Positions 9,052 through 19,208 are shown, numbered from the stretch's first letter. The stretch: DNA of 40,289 nucleotides from JAWLFY01 sp964462125 (GCA_964462125.1 CAYWXT010000012.1:1-40289); one strand, 5' to 3'. The notes: generated by a model from the sequence alone, not told the origin. Numbers and translations: made by a program.

Positions 9052-9538
9052 TTATCGAAGAAGCGATTCGACCTCGGCGATGAACACCTGGCGCATACCG
9101 GTCGGTGCGCCATTGAAGCAAACCCGCATGCCGTCGCGGCTCCATTCCGGGTGCGGATCGACCTTCTTCTCAGGGCCGTTGCCGTAGCGGCGGCGTAAGT
9201 CGGTGAAAATCGTGCACAGATGACGCTCCTGCTCCGTCTGCAGATCGATCAGCCGGATCGGCACCTCTCCCTCCTCTGTAGCAAACGGCTCGTGTGGATA
9301 GGAGTCGGTGAGCAGGATAGGTCTCGCCCGTATTCAGGTCGATTCGGACGCAGACCGTCTCCCCGTCGATCACATCGTTGGTGTACACGTATTGATCGTC
9401 TGGCCCCCACTGCACGTTCGCCCCCAGCTGATAGCCCCACGCCAGAGTGCTGTAGAGCCGTCGGATCCGCTGTTTCTCGAGATCAATCACGCAGACCTCT
9501 GCCTTGTCCCCGTAGCCGGACTCGACACTCCGGCTAGA
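9052..9538 (-). pseudogene. Truncated, frameshifted TolB/WD40-like beta-propeller protein
   Basis: Two minus-strand frames read as consecutive parts of one protein. From 9538 the first gives a propeller-like stretch (VESGYGDKAEVCVIDLEKQ, ANVQWGPDDQYVYTNDVIDG). Near 9315-9325 it shifts by one base into the second, which continues with ILLTDSYPHEPFATEEGE, then HPEWSRDGMRVCFNGAP and a normal-looking C-terminus ending at 9052. An in-frame TAG at 9539-9541 cuts off the N-terminus, and a different gene starts on the other strand at 9672, so most of the propeller is gone. The HPEWSRDG repeat is typical of TolB-like and oligogalacturonate-lyase-like propellers. One frameshift could be a sequencing error, but the missing N-terminal blades argue for a true pseudogene. 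Confidence 0.7.
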
Positions 9539-9671
9539 CTAGGGGCCTGCCGATCGATGGTACCGGACGGGAGTCGACTTCTCCCACCGCGAAGTCCCCT
9601 CGCAGCCGCTGGATACACCTCTCGGATCTTCCTGATCCAGATCCCACCTCCGATCATTAGCAGCTAACACC

Positions 9672-11051
9672 ATGAATAAGATGATGGATCCAATGCGAGG
9701 ATGCTTGGCGGGCGTGATGATGCTGTTCGTAGCCGTGTCGGCGGCTGAGGAGCCTGGGCATTGGCGGGCTGCTGCCGGATCGGTCGCGATCACGCCGGAT
9801 GAGCCGGTTTGGATGGGCGGCTATGCGGCACGCGACCGTCCCTCGGCGGGCAAGGTGCATGACCTGTTCGCGAAGGTGCTTGTGATCGAAGACACCGATG
9901 GCAACCGGTTCGTGATTGTCACCACGGATCTGTTGGGGATCACGCCGGAACTGCGAAACGGTGTCGAGGCCATCGTCAGCGAGCATGGGGTCTCGGCCCA
10001 GTCATTACTGCTCAACGCCTCCCACACCCATTGTGGTCCCGAACTCAGGGACGAGCGGCTGGTCCGCTTCGGCATCGATCCCGAGTACGCCTCGCTGGCT
10101 CGCCAGTACGTGCGCGAGACTGCTGAGAAGATCGGCGCGTTGGTCGCGGAAACCTTGCAGCGACTGAAGCCTGCTCGATTGTTGTACAGCCACGCACGGG
10201 CGGGGTTTGCTATGAATCGGCGGTTGCCCACCGACAACGGGTTCATCAACAGTCCCAACCCCGACGGCCCGGTCGATCATGACGTCCCGGTGCTTCGAGT
10301 CGAAGACGAAGAAGGCAAACTTCAAGCGATCCTCTTTGGGTACGCTTGCCATGCAACCACGCTGAGTTTTCAACAGTTGTCCGGAGATTATCCAGGCTTC
10401 GCCCAGCAGTTCGTGGAGGAATCGCATCCGGGAGCCGTGGCGATGTTTCTCAACGGCTGTTCCGGCGACCAGAATCCCTATCCTCGGCGAACGCTGGAGC
10501 TTGCCCAGCAGCACGGCCGCGCCCTGGCCAACGGTGTGGAAACGGCGTTGGAGACGCGCCGCGCACGCGAGATCCGGGGACCGTTGAGCGTTGCTCTTGA
10601 CCACGTGACTTTACGGTTCGACGAGCCGCCGTCACGCTCGGAATTGGAGGCCGAGGCGAAATCGAGCAACAAGTACGCGCGATTTCATGCAGAGGCGTTG
10701 CTTGAGCAATTGACGGAGCTCGGTGAGATTCCTCGGGAATCTTCGGTGTTTCCGATCCAGGTTGCTCAGTTGGGGCCAGACCTGACGATGGTGGCGATCT
10801 GTGGTGAAGTTGTCGTAGACTACTCGTTGCGGCTGAAGGAGGAACTCGCCGCAGACGACACGATTGTCTGGGTCGCGGGTTACTCCAACCACGTCTTCGG
10901 CTATCTGCCGAGTCGCCGGATCGTCAAAGAGGGTGGTTACGAGGGAGGAGGCGCGATGCGTTACACGACCTTCCCTGGCCCGTTTGACGAATCGGTGGAA
11001 GACCGTGTGGTGGGTCAAGTCAAGGAGTTGGTAACCCGGGTTCGGCGCTGA
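9672..11051 (+). CDS. Neutral/alkaline ceramidase N-terminal-domain-like secreted hydrolase
   Basis: A 459-residue protein with a signal peptide (hydrophobic residues about 11-24, cleavage near VSAAEE). It matches the N-terminal domain of neutral non-lysosomal ceramidases: AAAGSVAITPDEPVWMGGY at the start, SHTHCGPE with H118 and H120, GYACHATTL with H227, and NGCSGDQNPYPR at about 261-272. The histidines fit the zinc site of the family. In true ceramidases the last motif contains a DVSPN nucleophile serine, whereas here the equivalent is D266-Q-N-P, and the C-terminal immunoglobulin-like domain is absent. Ceramidase activity should therefore not be assumed. Several Met codons near the start (positions 1, 4, 5, 8) leave the exact start open. 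It is followed 100 bases later by a sulfatase on the same strand. Confidence 0.82.
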   Translation: MNKMMDPMRGCLAGVMMLFVAVSAAEEPGHWRAAAGSVAITPDEPVWMGGYAARDRPSAGKVHDLFAKVLVIEDTDGNRFVIVTTDLLGITPELRNGVEAIVSEHGVSAQSLLLNASHTHCGPELRDERLVRFGIDPEYASLARQYVRETAEKIGALVAETLQRLKPARLLYSHARAGFAMNRRLPTDNGFINSPNPDGPVDHDVPVLRVEDEEGKLQAILFGYACHATTLSFQQLSGDYPGFAQQFVEESHPGAVAMFLNGCSGDQNPYPRRTLELAQQHGRALANGVETALETRRAREIRGPLSVALDHVTLRFDEPPSRSELEAEAKSSNKYARFHAEALLEQLTELGEIPRESSVFPIQVAQLGPDLTMVAICGEVVVDYSLRLKEELAADDTIVWVAGYSNHVFGYLPSRRIVKEGGYEGGGAMRYTTFPGPFDESVEDRVVGQVKELVTRVRR

Positions 11052-11151
11052 ACTCGGCCTGCCCCGAACGGCGTTGGCGAGTGAACACCAGCGTTCGGGT
11101 GAACGGCACGTTCGAAAAGCGGACTTCCGAGTCTTTGAAAGAGAGCAAGTG

Positions 11152-12516
11152 ATGAAGTGTCCTTGTCGGTTTGTGATCGCCCCCTTGATGTTGCTCACCG
11201 TGTGGGGGTCAGTCAGCCGCGTCACGGCCCAAGACGAGTCACGCCCCAATATCTTGATCATCACCGCGGACAATCTGGGTTACGGCGACTTGCCGTGTTA
11301 CAACCCTGAGTCTCCGATCTTGGCGCCCCATCTCGACCGCTTGGCCGAGGAAGGCGCGACGTTGACCAGCTTCTACACGGCCTCGCCCACCTGCACCGTT
11401 TCCCGTGCCTGCTTACTGACGGGCCGGATTGCCGAGCGGCATGGATTGGCGATCCAGTTGCCGGGGATCGATGGCAACTATGGGCCGGGGCTCGATCAGA
11501 GCGAGATCTTGATCCCTCAGGTATTGAAGAATGCGGGTTATACAACCGGTTGCTTTGGCAAGTGGAACATCGGCTTTGCGCCGGGATCACGGCCGACCGA
11601 GCGGGGATTCGATGAGTTCTTGGGACATGCGTCGGGCAACATCGATTACTACACCCACGTCTACAATGGCAAGCACGATTTGTACCAGGGAACCGAGGAA
11701 GCGCACCTGGAAGGCTATTCGACCGATCTGTTTGCGGACGCCGCGATCGATTTTCTGCTGCGGTCGGCGGAGCAGCAACAGCCGTGGTTCGTCTACCTGC
11801 CGTTCAACGCACCGCACTTTCCCAATCCGAAGAACAAGGCGGAGGGAGAGCCGAGTGCTTGGCAGGCGCCCACCGAAGCGTTTGCTCGGTACGGATACGA
11901 TCCAGAAACACTTGATGAACAGGAACGCTATCACGCCGTCGTCACGGCGCTCGACACGGCGATTGGCCATGTTTTGGAGACGCTCGATCGAACGGGATTA
12001 ACGGAGAACACCTTCGTCTTTTTCTACTCCGACAACGGAGCGTTCATGCTTTCCGGGCGAGGGCGGGAGGTGGCAAGCAACGCCCCGCTGCGTGACGGTG
12101 GCGTCACCTGTTGGGAAGGGGGGCTTCGCGTGGCGGCTTTGGCGCGTTGGCCTGGCGAGATCACGGCCGGTACGGCGATCGACGAGCCCCTTTGGTCCCC
12201 CGACCTGATGGTGGCCTGCGCACGACTGGGCGAGGCTGAGTTGCCCACCGACCGTACCCTTGATGGCCAGGACCCGTTGCCGGTTTTGACCGACGGTGCC
12301 TCCTCGCCCCACCGTTCGCTCTCCTTCACCTACCGCCGGCACGCGGCCTTGCGAATGGGAGCGTGGAAGATCGTGCGGACGCAGCCCGATCAGCCGTGGC
12401 AGTTGTTCAACCTGAAGCACGACCTCGGCGAGTCGAATGATTTGGCGGCCAAGGAACCGGAGCGGGCGGAGCGACTGGCCGCTGAGTTTGCTCGTTGGCA
12501 GGGGGAGTTCCCGTAG
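11152..12516 (+). CDS. Sulfatase-fold secreted protein with non-canonical active site
   Basis: A 454-residue sulfatase-superfamily protein with a signal peptide (about residues 8-26). The fold is clear from LGYGDLPCYN, LLTGR, GYTTGCFGKW, NAPHFPNP (H222), YSDNG (D294) and WEGGLRVAALARWPG. Several positions normally conserved in type I sulfatases differ: the DD metal pair is D40-N41; the CxPxR site reads C81-T-V-S-R85; GKWHLG reads GKWNIG (N139 for His); and the lysine in LRGGKGT-type motifs is replaced by Gly (G317 in LRDGGVTC). The start at 11152 is chosen because it directly precedes the signal peptide; an in-frame TTG at 11074 would add 26 polar residues. It may be a divergent subfamily, a different phospho/sulfo-hydrolase or inactive. 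It probably shares a transcript with the ceramidase-like gene upstream. Confidence 0.85.
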   Translation: MKCPCRFVIAPLMLLTVWGSVSRVTAQDESRPNILIITADNLGYGDLPCYNPESPILAPHLDRLAEEGATLTSFYTASPTCTVSRACLLTGRIAERHGLAIQLPGIDGNYGPGLDQSEILIPQVLKNAGYTTGCFGKWNIGFAPGSRPTERGFDEFLGHASGNIDYYTHVYNGKHDLYQGTEEAHLEGYSTDLFADAAIDFLLRSAEQQQPWFVYLPFNAPHFPNPKNKAEGEPSAWQAPTEAFARYGYDPETLDEQERYHAVVTALDTAIGHVLETLDRTGLTENTFVFFYSDNGAFMLSGRGREVASNAPLRDGGVTCWEGGLRVAALARWPGEITAGTAIDEPLWSPDLMVACARLGEAELPTDRTLDGQDPLPVLTDGASSPHRSLSFTYRRHAALRMGAWKIVRTQPDQPWQLFNLKHDLGESNDLAAKEPERAERLAAEFARWQGEFP

Positions 12517-12923
12517 CGGCAGTGCGATTCGCGCCGTCGAACGAAATCGCTCTTCGGGCGTGGTTGGGGGGCGGGATGGCAAGGCTCGGCTCAGCGGATG
12601 TGCTGGGTTTTTTGTGCGCTGAGCGGGATTTTGTTTGCGTTGGAGAAGAGGGTACGGACTTCTTCCCACCCTCGGTCAACCGAACGAAGTTGCCTTCGTC
12701 TCGTACTTTGTCAAGCAGAGTGATCATTTGGTATGCTGCTTGCTCTCCTTGAGACTTCCAGACTCGTCCATGGGACTTGCACCCCGCAACAATCACGCCC
12801 ATGCCGGACGTGCCGGTGCTTTGCCCCAAAGATGTTGTTAGCTGCAATTTCAGCAGGTTTGTTTGTTCAAGCATGGCTCATTTACAAAGCCATTAGGCCG
12901 AAAAATAAAGGAGCAAGTTTTGC
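12517..12923. other. 407-base stretch without a supported gene
   Basis: No plus-strand gene is supportable here. On the minus strand, an open frame across 12407-12874 contains a protein-like run (AAYQMITLLDKVRDEGNF near 12670-12740) that may be the remnant of an old gene, but it runs on into the antisense of the sulfatase 3' end. The last 80 bases are clearly more AT-rich than the surroundings and lead into the next gene's ribosome binding site. Confidence 0.4.
12908..12913 (+). promoter_or_regulatory. Ribosome binding site of the EEP membrane protein gene
   Basis: AAGGAG lies ten bases before the ATG at 12924 and thirteen before the second ATG at 12927, within an AT-rich leader. It supports one of these two adjacent starts. 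Confidence 0.55.
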
Positions 12924-14096
12924 ATGATGTCAATAATATATGAAGGGAAAGCTCTCTATTTCTTCTGCCGCCTCGCTGTAGTTCTGCTTTCGTTGGTGTT
13001 GGTCTTCGGTACCGCAGCCCCTTTACTCCGTAGCGACGCCTGGTGGATACGTATCTTTGATTTTCCACGGATTCAAATCGCCGTACTGATAGGGTTGACG
13101 CTGGCAGGCTATGCGGCGCTGCATTTTTGTGGGCCATTGCGGCCATGGGAATACGCGCTTTCTGCTGTGGTAGGATTGGGGCTGGTCTGGCAGATCTATT
13201 CCATCGCACCCTACACGATGTTTTATCCCAGCCAAATGTCGGAAAGCCACGCCGAAGACAATTCCAACCGCATATCGCTCCTGGTGTACAACGTGCTCTA
13301 CGACAATCGCGAAGTGGAAGCGCTGCGTGACCTCATTCGCGACAACGATCCCGACATCATCCTGCTAAGCGAACCGATCCAGTGGTGGCTTGAACGGCTC
13401 GACGGCTTGGAAGACGACTATCCTTACACGGTATTCCAGCCGCAGGAGAATCATTACGGTATGCTGCTTTATTCCAAACTAGAGCTGGAAAATCCAGAGA
13501 TCCGGTTTTTGATTGAGCCGGATATTCCGTCGATTCGCACCCAGGTGCGGCTCCGGTCGGGAACAGTCGTGACCCTTTATGGTGTGCATCCTCGCCCTCC
13601 CGGTCTGCAGCGTGCCGACAACGAGAAAGTCAGCGGCATCGAGGAGGACGAAGGAGGGGAGGACGAAGACGGCGAGCGCGATGATTCCGATATGCGCGAT
13701 GCCGAGTTGCTCTCGGTTGCCAAAGAGATAAGAGAACTGGGGGACGTTCCGGTCATCGTCGCCGGTGATTTCAACGACGTGGCGTGGTCGCACACCACGC
13801 ATCTTTTTCAGCGGGTCGGAGGATTGCTCGACCCACGGGTGGGCCGAGGCCTATTCAACACCTTTGACACCAGAAGCCGCCTTCTGCGCTATCCGCTGGA
13901 TCACGTCTTCGCATCCCAGCATTTCCTTCTCGTCGAGTTACGTGTCCTTCCCGACATCGGATCCGACCACTTTCCCTTGTTCGTGGTCTTCGACTACGAT
14001 CCCCGTGCTTCCGTGGCAAACGAAGAACCCCAGCCGGACGCTAGCGATGAACAAGAAGCTGACGAGGCCATCGACAAAGGGGAGTCCAACGACTGA
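12924..14096 (+). CDS. Membrane-anchored endonuclease/exonuclease/phosphatase (EEP) family protein
   Basis: A 390-residue protein with three N-terminal hydrophobic helices (about residues 14-33, 49-69 and 77-95) followed by an EEP-superfamily domain that probably faces the periplasm. Family motifs are visible: VYNVLYDN (N123), LLSEP (E150), YGVHPRPP (H222), VAGDFND (D282, N284), PLDHVFA (D326, H327) and the terminal SDHFPL (D348, H349), a complete metal-dependent phosphodiesterase set. Between the H222 strand and the GDFN motif sits a strongly acidic insertion at about residues 240-257. The C-terminal 25 residues are also acidic. Bacterial members of this architecture have unclear substrates, and a nuclease or phospholipase role is equally possible. 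It stands alone, with AT-rich leader DNA unlike its neighbours. Confidence 0.85.
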   Translation: MMSIIYEGKALYFFCRLAVVLLSLVLVFGTAAPLLRSDAWWIRIFDFPRIQIAVLIGLTLAGYAALHFCGPLRPWEYALSAVVGLGLVWQIYSIAPYTMFYPSQMSESHAEDNSNRISLLVYNVLYDNREVEALRDLIRDNDPDIILLSEPIQWWLERLDGLEDDYPYTVFQPQENHYGMLLYSKLELENPEIRFLIEPDIPSIRTQVRLRSGTVVTLYGVHPRPPGLQRADNEKVSGIEEDEGGEDEDGERDDSDMRDAELLSVAKEIRELGDVPVIVAGDFNDVAWSHTTHLFQRVGGLLDPRVGRGLFNTFDTRSRLLRYPLDHVFASQHFLLVELRVLPDIGSDHFPLFVVFDYDPRASVANEEPQPDASDEQEADEAIDKGESND

Positions 14097-14211
14097 CAAG
14101 GCAAAAAATGCGTCTCAGGCGGCCGCCTTCTCCGATGCGGCATCCCGAAGGCAGAGAATTTGTTGCTGAACCGGTTCCGCCCCGCGGACGATCGGCGCGC
14201 CGTAGGGATCA

Positions 14212-14253
14212 CCACGAAGGCCGCGAAGACCCACGAAGGGAAAGCCGTGAAGA
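14212..14253. repeat. Degenerate 9-bp direct repeats (ccacgaagg type)
   Basis: Copies read ccacgaagg (14212-14220), ccgcgaaga (14221-14229), ccacgaagg (14231-14239) and ccgtgaaga (14245-14253), with short spacers. Arrays of this kind recur between genes in many planctomycete genomes, as far as I recall. Function is unknown. Confidence 0.5.
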
Positions 14254-14260
14254 GGAGTTG

Positions 14261-14284
14261 GTCGCTACAAGGAGCGTCAGCGAC
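14261..14284. repeat. Inverted repeat GTCGCT/AGCGAC
   Basis: GTCGCT at 14261-14266 pairs with AGCGAC at 14279-14284 across a 12-base loop, directly after the cacgaagg repeats. No T-run follows, so it is not a standard terminator. Confidence 0.35.
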
Positions 14285-14591
14285 GCAGTGGGTGCAGGGT
14301 GGTTAGAGCTGTCGTCTTGCCGCGAGCGAACCGGTTGACCGTGGTAGGGGACCATCGCGGATGGGTGATGGGGTGCCCTTGAGTTGATCGATGGCGGTGA
14401 GAAGACAGCCGCAAGGAGGGGGGCCGCCCAATTTCTCGGCTTGAAGGTTCCTGCCGAGTCGAGAGGGTGCAAGGTGCCGCGATCTCGGTCATGATGGAAG
14501 TATGCGAGATCGGCTCGCGTCCATCCCGCCGCCGAGGCTTTCGCCTTCCCGCCACGCGGCGCCCGAGGATTCAGGCTCACGGAATCAAGCC

Positions 14592-17500
14592 ATGCTGATG
14601 CAGCTCAACCACTTTGTTGCTCGACGTCTCCAACCAGCCCTGTTACGAAAGCCAGCGTCGAACGTATTCCTGTTAGCGATGGCGATGATCATCGGTTCAG
14701 GTGCCTCGCGATCTCTGGGCGAGGAGATCGACTTCGCCAGCCAGATCCGCCCGATCCTGTCCAACAAATGCTACACCTGCCACGGGCCCGATTCGGAACA
14801 GCGACAAGGCGGGTTGCGGCTGGACCAATATGAGTCGGCATTGGAGACCGGCGCGTCCGAGGTGATCGTTCCCGGGGATCCGGAGGCGAGCGAATTGGTG
14901 CGGCGAATTCTCAGTGACGACCCGTACGAACAGATGCCGCCGGAGGATGAGGAGAAGCAACTCAGCGACGATGAGCGGGAGTTGCTTACTCAGTGGGTCG
15001 CTCAAGGAGCGCCGTGGCAAGAGCTCTGGTCGCTGATCCCGCCCCGCCGACCGGAGCTGCCATCGGTGAGCGACTCGAGTTGGGTGACCAACGAGATCGA
15101 TCGCTTCATCATGGCGCGATTGGACCGCGAGGGCTTGAGTCCCAATCCTCCCGCCGATCCGGCAACGTTGCTGCGCCGCGTGACCCTCGACCTGACCGGC
15201 GTCCCGCCGACGGTGGAGGAACTGGAGGCGTTCCTGGCCGATCCCTCCGACGCGGCTTACGCCCAGGTCGTCGAGCGGCTGTTGGCCTCACCGCGATTCG
15301 GGGAACACCGGGCACGATACTGGCTGGACGCCGCTCGATACGGCGACACCCACGGTTTGCACTTGGACAACTATCGTGAGATGTGGCCGTACCGCGATTG
15401 GGTCATCTCGGCCTTCAATCGCAACCTTCCTTATGACCGATTCGTGACCGAACAGCTCGCCGGCGACCTGTTGCCGGATCCGGAGCTCGAACAACAGGTG
15501 GCAACCGGTTTCAACCGCTGTCATGTGACGACCAATGAAGGGGGTTCGATCGCCGAGGAGGTACGGGTCCGCAACGTGGTCGATCGTACCGTGACTTTTG
15601 GAACGGTGTTTCTGGGGTTAACGCTCGACTGCACCCGCTGCCACGATCACAAATACGATCCGCTGACGATGGAAGATTTTTATTCGCTTTCAGCGTTCTT
15701 CAACAACATCGACGGCGATCCCATGGATGGGAACCGCAAGGATCATGCGCCGGTGATCCGCGTGCCCAGTGCAAAACAGCAATCGCGGCTGACCGAACTT
15801 GACGCGAAGATCCGACAAGTGCAGACCCGTTTGGACCAGGAGTGGCCGGAGATCGATCGGGCCCAGCGTGATTGGGAACAACAGCTGGCAGTGGAAGCGT
15901 CCGCAGGCGACCAGGCGGAAAATTCGGAGGCATCTGACGGAGCGCTCCGTTTGGGCAGCTGGCACCACATCGGCCCGTTCCCTGACAACCGTCGCTATTT
16001 GGTCCGACGGTCGCACGGCCCGGAAGGGAAGCCGATCGATTTGGAACAGACCTTCGACTCTGGCGTGGAGAAATTGTCATGGACCGCTCGGCCCGATTGG
16101 GTCGACGGCCAGCCTCATACGGATCTGCCTGGTGACGTGGCGGCGAACTTTCTCTATCGCCGGATCGTCGCTCCGGAGGATCGCGAGATCGAGATTTCAC
16201 TTGGCAGCGATGACGGGGTCAAAGTTTATCTGAATCAAAAGAAGATTCTGGACAACGATGTCGCCCGGAGTGTGGAACCGGACCAGGAACGGTTGACGCT
16301 GGATTTGACCGCCGGCGACAACGAACTGGTGGTCAAGGTGATGAACTATGGCGGGGCGTGCGGGTTTTATTTCCGCGTCGTTGACCAGCCGGTCGATCTG
16401 CCCGACGAGGTGCAGGAAGCATTGGCGATTGCCGAAGACGAACGCAGCGACGAACAAGCCGAGGTCGTTCGCTCCTATTTCCGCAACGAGGTGCATGCCG
16501 ATCCGGAGTGGGTCGCGATCCGCGACGAATTGGTGAGCTTGCGTGAGGCCCGTGCCGAGGTCGACCGTGACGTTCCCGTGACGCTTGTATGGAAGGAGCG
16601 GGAGGAGGTTCGCCCGGCGCATCTTTTGACGCGGGGCGAATACGACCAGGTCGGCGAGGAAGTCGCTCGCGGCGTCCCGGCTGCCTTGCCGCCGATTCCC
16701 GTGGACGAGGGGGACATGCCCGATCGGATGGACCTGGCCCGCTGGCTGACGGCTCCCGATCACCCGCTGCTCGCTCGGGTGACGGTCAATCGTTGGTGGC
16801 AAAGTTTCTTTGGTGCCGGATTGGTCAAAACGAGCGAAGACTTCGGCTCGCAGGGGGAGTCTCCCTCGCACCCGCGGTTGCTCGATTGGCTCAGCGTCTC
16901 GCTGATCGAAGACGGCTGGGACACGAAAGAGATAATGCGACGAATCGTGCACTCCTCGACGTACCGCCAGTCGTCTGTGGTCAGCGAAGAGCTGCACCGT
17001 CGCGATCCGGAGAACCGATTGCTCGCCCGCGGTCCGCGGTTCCGACTCGATGCAGAAGCGATCCGCGATTCGGTGTTGGCCAGCGGCGGTTTGCTCTGTG
17101 ACCAGCTGGGCGGACCGAGTTACAAGCTGCCCCAGCCGGCGGGGTTGTGGGAGGCGGTCGGCTACACGGCGTCGAACACGGCCCAGTTCGAGGCTGATCA
17201 AGGGCATGAAAAGATCCATCGCCGCAGTCTGTACACGTTCATCAAGCGGACATCCGCGCCGCCGCAGATGACGACATTGGATGCACCCAACCGCGAAGCC
17301 TGTACGGTGCGCCGCGAACGCACCAACACGCCGCTGCAGGCGTTGCTGTTGATGAATGACATCCAGTTCTTCGAGCCGGCTCGCTATTTGGCTGAGGCGA
17401 CCCTTCGCGATATGCCGGATGCCACTTCGCAAGCGCGTGCCGAGCAAATGATGAAGCGGGTGCTGTGCCGACCGATCGCGTCGGAGGAGGCGGAATCGTT

Positions 17501-17678
17501 CGCTCAGGCGGTGGCGGAGGAACAGGAGCAATTCGCGTCGGATCCACAGCGTGCCAGTCGCATTGCCGGCTACGGCACGATCCCGCCGGCGGATGAACTC
17601 GACCCAGTCGAACTCGCCAGTTGGACTTGGGCGGCCAGCCTGTTGTTTAACTTGGATGAGTTCGTGACCAAGAACTGA
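14592..17678 (+). CDS. PSCyt1-PSCyt2-PSD1 planctomycete cytochrome (DUF1549/DUF1553)
   Basis: A 1028-residue exported protein of the planctomycete cytochrome c/PSD1 family. After a signal peptide (about residues 17-40), PSCyt1 carries C60-Y-T-C-H64 and the usual MPPE loop. PSCyt2 (DUF1549) begins near residue 155 (NEIDRFIMARLDREGLSP, RVTLDLTGVPPT) and contains a second CxxCH (CTRCHDHKYDP) near 347. An inserted segment at about 450-600 (WHHIGPFPDNRRYL, SLGSDDGVKVYLNQKKIL) resembles a carbohydrate-binding beta-sandwich. PSD1 (DUF1553) follows with DLARWLTAPDHPLLARVTVN, NRWWQSFFGAGLV and RRERTNTPLQALLLMND. The family's activity is not established. I choose the ATG at 14592 over 14502 because it precedes the signal peptide. 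The DUF1501 gene follows on the same strand, the usual pairing. Confidence 0.92.
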   Translation: MLMQLNHFVARRLQPALLRKPASNVFLLAMAMIIGSGASRSLGEEIDFASQIRPILSNKCYTCHGPDSEQRQGGLRLDQYESALETGASEVIVPGDPEASELVRRILSDDPYEQMPPEDEEKQLSDDERELLTQWVAQGAPWQELWSLIPPRRPELPSVSDSSWVTNEIDRFIMARLDREGLSPNPPADPATLLRRVTLDLTGVPPTVEELEAFLADPSDAAYAQVVERLLASPRFGEHRARYWLDAARYGDTHGLHLDNYREMWPYRDWVISAFNRNLPYDRFVTEQLAGDLLPDPELEQQVATGFNRCHVTTNEGGSIAEEVRVRNVVDRTVTFGTVFLGLTLDCTRCHDHKYDPLTMEDFYSLSAFFNNIDGDPMDGNRKDHAPVIRVPSAKQQSRLTELDAKIRQVQTRLDQEWPEIDRAQRDWEQQLAVEASAGDQAENSEASDGALRLGSWHHIGPFPDNRRYLVRRSHGPEGKPIDLEQTFDSGVEKLSWTARPDWVDGQPHTDLPGDVAANFLYRRIVAPEDREIEISLGSDDGVKVYLNQKKILDNDVARSVEPDQERLTLDLTAGDNELVVKVMNYGGACGFYFRVVDQPVDLPDEVQEALAIAEDERSDEQAEVVRSYFRNEVHADPEWVAIRDELVSLREARAEVDRDVPVTLVWKEREEVRPAHLLTRGEYDQVGEEVARGVPAALPPIPVDEGDMPDRMDLARWLTAPDHPLLARVTVNRWWQSFFGAGLVKTSEDFGSQGESPSHPRLLDWLSVSLIEDGWDTKEIMRRIVHSSTYRQSSVVSEELHRRDPENRLLARGPRFRLDAEAIRDSVLASGGLLCDQLGGPSYKLPQPAGLWEAVGYTASNTAQFEADQGHEKIHRRSLYTFIKRTSAPPQMTTLDAPNREACTVRRERTNTPLQALLLMNDIQFFEPARYLAEATLRDMPDATSQARAEQMMKRVLCRPIASEEAESFAQAVAEEQEQFASDPQRASRIAGYGTIPPADELDPVELASWTWAASLLFNLDEFVTKN

Positions 17679-17744
17679 ACTGAACCGACAAATGTTCTCG
17701 TGGATGGCGCCATCCCAGCGTGCAACTCGAAACGATGATGACAA

Positions 17745-19208
<1,464 letters not shown>

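Larger units (their letters stand above)
14097..14591. other. 495-base gene-poor stretch with repeat-like DNA
   Basis: No gene is supportable on either strand. The in-frame extension of the next gene back to an ATG at 14502 is Arg/Pro-rich and precedes its signal peptide, so I treat it as non-coding leader. The region holds degenerate cacgaagg-type repeats and a 6-bp dyad (14212-14284). Confidence 0.5.

Noticed and set aside
16197..17744. A 515-codon minus-strand open frame
   Set aside because: It lies antisense to the PSD1 gene, is Arg/Gln/His-rich without domain motifs, and is explained by high-GC codon bias in the real gene.
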